NCBI RefSeq assembly: GCF_002234675.1
Contig: NC_019875.2
Coordinates: 24,208,299-24,272,298, forward strand
Direction: 5' to 3'
Source of the DNA: Oryzias latipes
Taxonomy: Eukaryota; Chordata; Actinopteri; Beloniformes; Adrianichthyidae
DNA: 64,000 bases
The notes beneath the pieces are model-generated. The model was not told the DNA's origin, did not search any database, and was given only the letters and a program-made list of their open reading frames with translations. This document shows, one piece after another, positions 33,683-41,570 of the stretch (positions within the stretch are counted from its first letter, which is position 1; each line of letters opens with the position of its first letter). The position numbers and the translations under genes were made by a program.

Positions 33683-36341
33683 TCAGCCTAGAAAATATGG
33701 ATACATCTGGGAAAAAGGCATACGCTCATATGGAAAAAACTGCAAATTGTCAGGAACATAAAACTGTAAGGGAACATTTTTTGGAGTCTGTGTAGTTGTA
33801 GTTGGAGGTGCTGTCGTCTTCACTTCTGGATATTGAGCTTCAGGAGCCAATTCTGAGAGGTGGTGGCCATAGGACATGGGGAAATGTGAGAAGAAGGCAT
33901 CCTGGGTAAGCTTTACTTTTGGTGCTGCAGTTGTTTCTGGTGCTGCAACTGAAGTTTGGCCAAAAGAGAACTGGAGATGAGAGTGAGGTGGATACTTGGA
34001 AAACTTTTCTGCATCAGGTGCCACGCCATAGAAGTAAGGGAAAAACGGGTATGGAAAGAAGTTACCTTGAGGAAGGTTGTAAACTGGTGGAGGAACGTTA
34101 ACTTGAGGGCTCTGAGGCGGAACCTGAGGCATGTCATAAAACAGTGATGGAAACTGAATTTTGTTTTGGTCTTGAGCAGGTGGTAAAACTTGGACCTGGG
34201 GATCTTGAGGCTGGGGAAGATTTGGTGACAAAACCTGAATAGGAGGATCCTGAGGAGCTGCATTAAATGGTGGAAGAGACTGAACCTGGGGATCTTGAGG
34301 CTGTGGAAAGTATGGCGGTAGGATTTGAATCTGGGGGTTCTGAGGCCAAACTGGAGGAAAGCTCTGAATCTGAACATCGTGAGGCTGCGGACGGTTTGGG
34401 GGTAGGACCTGAATCTGGTGGTTCTGAGGCCAAAGAGGAGGAAAGCTCTGAACCTGGGGATCTTGAGGCTGGGGAAGGTTTGGGGGTAGGACTTGAATCT
34501 GGGGGTTCTGAGGCCAAAGAGGAGGAAAGCTCTGAACCTGGGGATCTTGAGGCTGGGGAAGGTTTGGGGGTAGGACTTGAATCTGGGGGTTCTGAGGCCA
34601 AAGAGGAGGAAAGTTTGGAACCTGAGGATCTTGAGGCTGGGGAAGGTTTGGGGGTAGGACCTGGATCTGGGGGTTCTGAGGCCAAACTGGAGGAAAGTTC
34701 AGAACCTGAGGATCTTGAGGTGAAACTGGTGGCACAACATGCAAGTGGTGCATTTGAGGCCAATAATGCCTACGAGGCCAGAGATGCTTATGAGCCCAGT
34801 TGTGGAAGAGGTTCGATAGAAAATTTGCTGCTCTTTTTGGACACATAAGTGACAGAGGATGCCCCTTCCAACGCAGTGGCAGCTTGTAACCTCCACCCTA
34901 GAAAGAGAAGGAAAATAAAAAATTCTAATATTACAATAATGGCCATTTATACACAACTCATTTTAATGTATAGATTTAATCCAGCATTGTGCCTAGAGAG
35001 ACCATCCATTTAGTACAAGGGAAATTCTGACCTAATTTCTTAAAATCCCAGTCCAATCATCTTTAGAGCTCCTGTAAAAGGCATTCCCAGTGGTCTTTTA
35101 ATTATGATCATGCAGTTTAGTAAGCAAAAAATAAATAAACTGTCGTTTTCTAGAATAGTTTGTACAGAAAAAAAAAAAACTGAGTTGTGGGTGGGACCGT
35201 TTCCCCCTTGCGCCAGCTCCCATCATCCGTCTACACTATCGCTAGCTTACAGTTCTTCACAACCCCAACCTAACTTTAGCTGTGCAACAAAAATGGCGAG
35301 CATCATTAGACCTATCCAGCCAAACATTTAAGCCAGGTGCCAGCCTGGACGAGGAACACAAAGACGTAAACTGATCCATTTGTCAGCAAGTGGATGCATC
35401 GGAATAGAGCAGAGCAGGGAGCTTTTGGCCCACTGACTGTAGCCCATTGACCCACATCACTGTTTGACCACAACATTTGAATAAAAAAAATCAAAATTAA
35501 GTTCGAAATGTAAAAAAACAAACAAAAACAAAAAAACATAATTTTAATTAGGCCTACTCATGAAAACGTACCTGATGACGCATGTGGCAGCCACTGTAAG
35601 GAACAGTCAAAACAAATGCCAGGGAGTTTCCAAGCATGTTGTAGCCACATTTTTGGGGTACCATGGACAGAGGTAGGGACTGTTTGTTTGCTAAAGAAGA
35701 TGAAAACACCATCATAAGGGAAACTTTATTACCAATGCGTCAGTCTTTGAGAATCCTTCTTTACCTTGCTCGACTTCAAACTGTGAAGCACCTGGACCAA
35801 GTGACCTGAACTTCATGTGATCCCCAAAACAATACAGGGATGTTGCCATTTGCTTCCACTTGTCTTTGGATGCAGGATCCTCCATATTTACCTTATACCA
35901 TCCTGTAGGAAGATGAAGAAAAAAACTAAGCTAAACCACTTGTAATGTTTCTTCACTTGATGGTCCCAGATTCATTCAACAATTTCCAGTTCTCATAACT
36001 AAATGTTAGTGTAAAGAAATTGTCTCATTGCAGAAACAAATGTCACTAATGCGGTTAACCTTCAAAGTACCTGGAAAATCTGCTTGGTAAGCCGATTCAT
36101 CGTCTGCAGAAGCGTTAGAAGTTTTCTTGCTTTTATTATCTGTGACCTTCTCGGAAATTTCCCCAAAGATGACTTGCCCCTCCTGAACGCCCGCATCGGT
36201 GCGGGGCCCGGGCTCCCGCTGCGCTGCTCGTCTCTCCGTTTTCCTCAAGTGAAGACACTCTGCCGTTTGGAGCAAACAGGATATCAGGAGAAGAGCTGCA
36301 GCCACGCACACAGCGGAACCTGCCGTTTTAATTCTACGCAT
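33683..36341 (-). CDS. ZPN-B: secreted ZP-N-like protein with Pro/Gln 28-residue repeats (unrecognised family)
   Basis: Exons 36341-36071, 35902-35765, 35690-35572 and 34897-33683 join to 581 codons (580 residues). A clear signal peptide (VCVAAALLLISCLLQTAEC) is followed by a charged region, then the ZP-N-like module: ATSLYCFGDHMKF...LGPG, LPLSMVPQKCGYN, GNSLAFVLTVPYSGC, LRWKGHPLSLMC. It matches ZPN-A exon by exon (exon 3 is 119 bases in both, same phases). Exon 4 then encodes repeats of about 28 residues (roughly residues 236-413, type WPQNPQIQVLPP plus PQPQDPQVQSFPP), then a Phe/Tyr/Pro-rich part and Thr-rich KTTAPPTTTTQTP. Fish choriogenins have comparable Pro-Gln repeats used for transglutaminase cross-linking. 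Role inferred. Confidence 0.82.
34186..34720 (-). repeat. Coding minisatellite, about 84-bp unit, in ZPN-B exon 4
   Basis: Plus-strand landmark 'ggggatcttgaggctgggga' alternates with 'tctgggggttctgaggccaa', and a full unit is close to 84 bases. About six units are present, the central two or three nearly identical and the outer ones diverged, with partial units at both ends. Unit length is a multiple of three, so copy-number change keeps the reading frame. Confidence 0.85.
35040..35545. mobile_element. TTAA miniature transposon, family 'CCCACTCC', copy 3, in ZPN-B intron 3
   Basis: Starts TTAAAATCCCAGTCCAATC. It contains 'aaaaatggcgagcatcatta' and 'agcaagtggatgcatcggaa' as in copy 1. The right end is degraded and the matching terminal repeat is not clear. 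It fills most of the intron between exons 3 and 4 of ZPN-B. Confidence 0.6.
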
Positions 36342-36504
36342 CGTTTATTTGTGCGCAACCCCTGGAAACCGCAGCACATGCGCAGCGATGCTTTATGTAC
36401 GTCCTTTGATCTACGCCGCTTTCTGGATATAGGAACAGCTTAAATGTCATCGGCCAATCACAAGCTGCGACGATTTCTACACTATAATTGCCTGGGATTG
36501 GTTG

Positions 36505-36510
36505 CACCTG
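36505..36510 (-). promoter_or_regulatory. CACCTG E-box upstream of ZPN-B
   Basis: A CACCTG hexamer (plus strand reading) lies about 165 bases before the ZPN-B ATG, beside a GATTGG/CCAAT-like motif at about 36495. It is the third such E-box upstream of the three putative egg-coat genes in the window. Confidence 0.25.
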
Positions 36511-36689
36511 TAAGGTGTGACCAGTGAGAGCTCAGATCAAAAGAAAATAAACTTTTTTTCCCCAGTACAGCTGTAGAAAAAAGACCTAAAATGTAAAAAA
36601 TTATATTAAAAAATTCGGCTTAAAGATGATTAAAATCTAAACCTAAGTTTGATTTTATAATCAAAAGATTCAATCAGGTATTTTTCGAA

Positions 36690-37395
36690 TGAAATGAGTG
36701 GCTGCTCTGCCACCTACCGGAGAAACAGGAACAAAGTCTCAAAAGTGATGGTAAAATCATCCCAAAAGTATTTCATCACCAATAAAATTACAGAAATGTC
36801 TTTCAAAATTCTTCATAATTTTTATCCAGTGAAACACTTCTTTACCAGGTTTAAAAAAGATCTGAACATAAACTGTTCATTTTGTCATTCCTCACCAGAA
36901 ACTGTGCATCATCTTTTTTGGTATTGCTCCTTCACTCAAGTATTCTGGAAAGATTACATTTTTTAAGAACTCATCTATGTGAAGATTAAAGATTATTTTA
37001 TGAGCATATTATTTTTGGAAATTTTACACAAGGGAGACTTAATGCAGAGAAAATATATGTAGTTAATTTACTTATAATCATGGCTAAATACTTTATACAC
37101 AAGTGTAAATATGATAACAAAAAACAGTATTTTATGTTTTCCAGAAAGAAATGGTACTGTATGTAAACAGTATAAAATCCTCCACTAACAAAAAACTGTC
37201 AGAACAGTTGAAACATGGTCTCTTTTGAAACTTTAACAGATTCCTTTGCCTTTATTATTTTTGCTTAACCTGTTTTACATTGTCATTATTATGTTTTTTT
37301 GATTTTTTGTGAAAATTGTATTTTGCACACTGTGTGGAGTTTTTTGTTTGGTATTTTGTATGTGTAATATTTGTTAATAAAGTTTAAAAAAACTC
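36690..37395 (+). mobile_element. L1/Tx1-type LINE, 3' fragment
   Basis: At 36694-36966 a frame reads TEMSFKILHNFYPVKHFF then INCSFCHSSPETVHHLFWYC. This is the C-terminal zinc-ribbon end of L1-like reverse transcriptase ORF2 proteins. The frame stops soon after and the rest is 3' untranslated sequence ending with AATAAAG and an A-rich run near 37390. It is a 5'-truncated copy, the normal outcome of LINE insertion. It sits just 5' of ZPN-B. Confidence 0.75.
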
Positions 37396-37733
37396 AAATC
37401 ATGTGAGATGAAAGCATTCTGGGTAAACTTTACTGTTGATGCTGAGACTTTCCAGGAGCTGATCTGTAAAAAAAAAAAAAAAAAGAGTGAAATTGAGGTA
37501 AAAATAAATAGCTTTTTTAAAATTCAATGTGTTTCAAACATGTTAATAATTAGAATACTATCTTTATGATACAAACGTATGAGTAAAAACACAAAACCCC
37601 AAACAATAACAACAATGCAAAATACATGAAAAAGACCAGGCAGAACCTTGGCTTATTAAAGCCTGACCATTAACAAAACTCAATACTTTTACACTCAAAA
37701 TTAATACAAATGTAATAATTATAAATAATTGTG

Positions 37734-37976
37734 TCCATCATCATCAACGATGTTAATAATAATCCTCATTATAACAATAATGAGTATCTACGGAAGCTCT
37801 GAGCTGCCACCGCGAAAAATATTTTTTGGAAAAGCTTCTCGTTATAACGTGATACGTTTCTCGTAATAACGAGAAGCTGTTCCAAAAAATATTTTTTGCG
37901 GTGGCAGCTCAGAGCGTCCGTAGATCTCATTATTGTTATAATGAGGATTATTATTAACATCGTTGATGATGATGGA
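37734..37976. repeat. 243-bp near-perfect palindrome (fold-back element)
   Basis: The left arm begins tccatcatcatcaacgatgt and the right arm ends in its exact reverse complement. Arms of about 112 bases differ at only a few positions, around a centre of about 25 bases rich in ttctcgtaataacgag. Sub-motif ctctgagctgccaccgc is present in both arms. It would form a long hairpin. Probably a fold-back miniature transposon, since no coding capacity is possible. Confidence 0.85.
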
Positions 37977-38245
37977 TTCCGTAAGTATCCATGTTTACCA
38001 TTAAAATCTTTTTTTCTTTTAATGAAAATCTTTTAATGAAAATCTTTTTTTAATGTATTTATAATGCATTTTTGTATAGAGCCTATAGTGCTTGTAGCTG
38101 TTTTTATACTTCACAATACATTATTTTTGATCAACCCCAGATTTTTAAATTTTTTGTTGTGCACACAGACACTCAAAATCCCCTATGGTTGGTTTGTACT
38201 TTTGAAGCAGGTTGCAAAGCTAGTGGAGGAACCTTAACCTAACCC

Positions 38246-39780
38246 TCCTGTTATGTTTATTTGTGAGGAACAGAGATTATGTTCCTGGGTCAATTTGACC
38301 CGGTGCATGTATTATTAATTACAACAATGTCTGAAACCCAGAAAATCCTAACAAGCAGTGTGAATATATCATCTCTAACTCCATTACCAATTATTCTTTC
38401 AAAAACTTAGTGAAATGGTGTTCCTTACCTCTAACAGGAAGTGGTTAGATTATTAGATTATTCACTCGTTTTTCTTAAAAATATAATGTTCAAGCTTTTT
38501 ATTTTTATTTTTCACTACTGTATTACTTTTGAAAGACTAACATTTAAAATAAAATAGTTTTACATAACATTGAAACATAATCTTGAAATGTTGTTTCACA
38601 TACATGATCTATAAACCAGAAAAAAACAAAATCACAATACAACAGATAAGCAATTGCAATATGAAGTTGTGTGTGTGTCTGTACATATACACAGCACAAG
38701 AGTGACCAGGTATCACACTGTCCTTTGTGCAAATTAATTTTGCACATTTCGCACAGGTCATGATTGTCTTGACCTGGATCCTGTCTCCGGCTCGTCTCGC
38801 TCCCCCGGCCGTCCCCCAACTATATCCGGATGAAGCTCATCTGCTGGACTTTAAATATGTAGTTGTAGTGTAAGATAAATTCATTTCTCTTTATGAGTTC
38901 TGGTAAATTGCCTGTCCGTCCTGGGGGAGGATCCCTCCTTCATGTGTACACCCCGTGAGGTTTCTTAGTTTTTCCGGAATCCGTTTTTTTTATTAGGAGT
39001 TTTCCTTACCGCGAAGGGGGGTCTAAGGGAAGGGATGACCGTTTCAATTTAGTATTTTCCTATTGAATTCTATGTATTCATGATCCTTTTGATTTTATGT
39101 TTTACTTTTTCAATTACCGAAATGAAGCCCATCGAGACGACTGTTGTTGTGAATTTGGGCAATCCAAATAAAATTGAATTGAATTGAATTGACATGGTCA
39201 CATGAGTCACTGCCATCCTGGTGGGCCCTGGCACTGTCTTTATTATGTTTTCTGCAGACAAGTTTGTCTGATGCATATTTGAGGATGAAGACCAATGTAT
39301 TTCACCATTCTTTGATATGAATGTCTTGCTTGGAGGAACAGGATTAACAATTCCCTCATCTGGTTCAAAATCAGAATCATTAGAATCAGAATTTAGCTCA
39401 AGATAGTCTTCTTCTGATCATGATCAGTGATGACTTCCAGAGCCTCCTGGGCTGTCATCTTTCTGCTTTTGTTGCTCATTTTGTAAAGGTCTGCCTGTGT
39501 AATGTTGGAAGGACTCCCATACAGAGAATCTTTTAAATGTTATACCCCCTCCCCTGTTGAGTGTCGACTGAATGTGGGTTGAGTTTTCCCGCTGGAACAT
39601 AAATGGTTCCTGTCAAAAGTCATAACACATATGCACCTGTGTGTGTGTGTGTCTATGTGTGTGATTGGGGTGAAATATGTCTCACAGCTGCAAATAAAGG
39701 AAAACTAATAATAATAAGACATCCTTGTACCTCCAGTTTGACTGCCGGGTCAAATTGACCCGAACAGTATTTATGTGATA
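38246..39780 (-). mobile_element. piggyBac-like DNA transposon relic
   Basis: Inverted subterminal motifs gggtcaatttgaccc (38291) and gggtcaaattgaccc (39747) bracket the element. The left edge reads aaccctcctgttatg. On the minus strand 39480-39195 gives pieces like MTAQEALEVI and SAENIIKTVPGPTRMAVTHV, a piggyBac transposase N-terminal region. About 38760-38690 gives HDLCEMCKINLHKGQC, like the C-terminal cysteine-rich domain. The catalytic middle is missing and its place is taken by the element at 38755-39192. Several breaks make it inactive. Confidence 0.7.
38755..39192 (+). mobile_element. LINE/SINE-type element with L2-like tail, inside the piggyBac relic
   Basis: Landmarks are 'tggatcctgtctccggctcg', 'gtccgtcctgggggaggatc', 'cccatcgagacgactgttgt' and the tail 'gggcaatccaaataaaattg' followed by repeated GAATT. 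A shorter relative lies at 26097-26283. It interrupts the transposase region of the piggyBac relic, so it is younger than that insertion or arrived with a deletion. Confidence 0.6.
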
Positions 39781-39789
39781 TAAACATGC

Positions 39790-39806
39790 GGGGGGGGGGG
39801 GGGGGG
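39790..39806 (+). repeat. 17-base G run
   Basis: An uninterrupted run of G follows a degenerate TG tract (39640-39665 has TGTG repeats). It is unstable and able to form G-quadruplex. Its length may be a sequencing artefact. Confidence 0.6.
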
Positions 39807-41357
39807 TTGCATATGTGTGAGATGAACCATTTTCATAATATATGTTGATTACGCAAATTAAGGCAAGCAGAAGTTTCATGCAGAAAAAAATAATTTTAAC
39901 TATTTTTCCTAGATGTTCAAACATTTCTCAACACAGTTAAATACAAAACAACATATGGGCTTTTTGTTGAAAAAAAAAAAGTTATCTAATAATAATAAAT
40001 CCTTTAAAATGAATTTGGTATAACTGTGGGATAAAGAACTATACTGAGTGTCCCAAAAAGTACAAAACATTGCAAACTTACCATTTAATAGAATGAAAAG
40101 CAAAAATATGTTGAAAGGTAAATTTACCTGAAAGCCTCTCGAGTTTTTGATCATTTAACTGTCCCCAGCACAGATATGTCACGTAACAAGCTGCAAAAGC
40201 AGTCAAGTGCTTTGTTTTGCACTTGACTGCTTTATTTTATGCTCCGGAAAACTTTCTACAGATGATTGCCAGGCAGTGTTTTGCAAATGCACATCTAAGA
40301 GCTTTGACAACACAAGTGTGCAATAGGATGCTGGTTCTTAGCTGTTTACCAAACACTTAGTCAAAACATTTTTATACTAACACTCCATTATCTGACAGGA
40401 TTCTTTTTCATTTTAGACTAGAACCAGGTGGTTAATAGTTAGATTTAAGTCCCTTTAAGTCTAACATATTTCTATGAAAAAAAATGATTTACAATTTAGA
40501 GTGGTGATGCTGAAGTACGGACACAGATGTAGGTGAGAGTGTTGGACTAAATCCCTGTATCCAACCTTCCCCCTCTCCTTATATATGTGCCCGATCCATT
40601 TTGCAGTCTGATCCAAGAGGACTTGAGCTTAAAGATCTTTGAGCGACACGGTTAAGCTTTAGTCTCCACGACACTTGACTGTTGTATTCAAAGAGAAAGA
40701 CACTCCAATTCAACTCAGCTACACTGTTTGGGTTTGAAATAATGGATGCATTTACAGCTCATGAAGCTCAATGTTTATATTAGGTTTAAAAATGTCGGAA
40801 AAAATAAATTGAGGGTGCATGATGCCAACACTTCCCTCAATGATCTGAAGTTTGGGCCGTTTCTTCATCCCTGCTTTTAAGTTCTCTGCGCTTCTGATTG
40901 AAAACATTTTTTACCTAATGAAGTATGTATGGATCTCCTTTAACAAACCACAGAATCTGTGTCACAGTTAAATAGTTATGATTTATTCTTTTTAACTTCA
41001 TCCAACTTATGCAAATATAAAAAATAGTCAGAAATCATCCCAATACACATTTCTCCAATGACAAATGATGATGGCAAATCTTAAGAATTTTTTTTATCAG
41101 TATGGTTATTTGCGTTTTAGGACATTTAATCTGAATTCCACACGTGGCTCAATGGTACAAACAACACAAGTTTATACTCTCACTGATCAATTAAATGCAA
41201 CAGGTTAGAGACTAGAACATAAATGCAAAATCTGTTCTCATTGGACCACTAATCTCCTGGGTGAAATCTGCAGTAGTTTGAGGAGGAGAAGAAGAAATGG
41301 CCAGCACTGTCCCCACTCTGACGTCCAGGGCAGGACATCTCCAGAGCCCGGTGAAAA
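39807..41357. other. Spacer upstream of the selenot 3' end
   Basis: No gene recognised. Short open frames near 39909-40154 are AT-rich and without family likeness. The part near 41200-41357 belongs to the selenot 3' UTR. Confidence 0.45.
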
Positions 41358-41424
41358 GTGATGAGGGCATCCAGTCTGTGCCAGCAGTGTTCCTGCCTTC
41401 AGCGCAGACGTTCATAAACATCAC
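41358..41424 (-). promoter_or_regulatory. selenot: Candidate SECIS element of selenot
   Basis: On the minus strand GTGATG at the 5' edge pairs with CATCAC at the 3' edge (helix I). Inside are the core ATGA, 12 bases later an apical AA, and GTCTG paired with CAGAC (helix II) followed by TGGATG, which supplies the GA of the quartet. Spacing from ATGA to AA fits the eukaryotic SECIS rule of 11-12 bases. It lies in the 3' UTR, about 150 genomic bases past the stop. The quartet's first 3' bases are not ideal, so it remains a candidate. Confidence 0.55.
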
Positions 41425-41455
41425 CTCACAGCTCAGAGAGAAACCCGCCTCAAAC

Positions 41456-41528
41456 CTAAAATAGAAGGAAAAAATTATAAAACTATCAACTGCTAAAGTG
41501 TAAACCCATGAATGTTGTTTTTACTTAC
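41456..41528 (-). other. selenot: Probable 73-bp intron in the selenot 3' UTR
   Basis: The donor ATT|GTAAGT at 41529/41528 lies 42 bases after the stop codon, and the acceptor ctattttag is at 41456. Both match consensus well. Splicing here would leave the junction within about 50 bases of the stop, which normally does not trigger nonsense-mediated decay, and place the SECIS in the last exon. Confidence 0.5.
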
Positions 41529-41570
41529 AATGAGGGTCAATCAGCTCCAGCCAGGAATGGAAACAGTGGG

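Noticed and set aside
33913-34377. Second minus-strand open frame in ZPN-B exon 4
   Set aside because: Out-of-frame reading of the Pro/Gln repeat. The signal peptide, ZP-N-like exons and phases fix the other frame.
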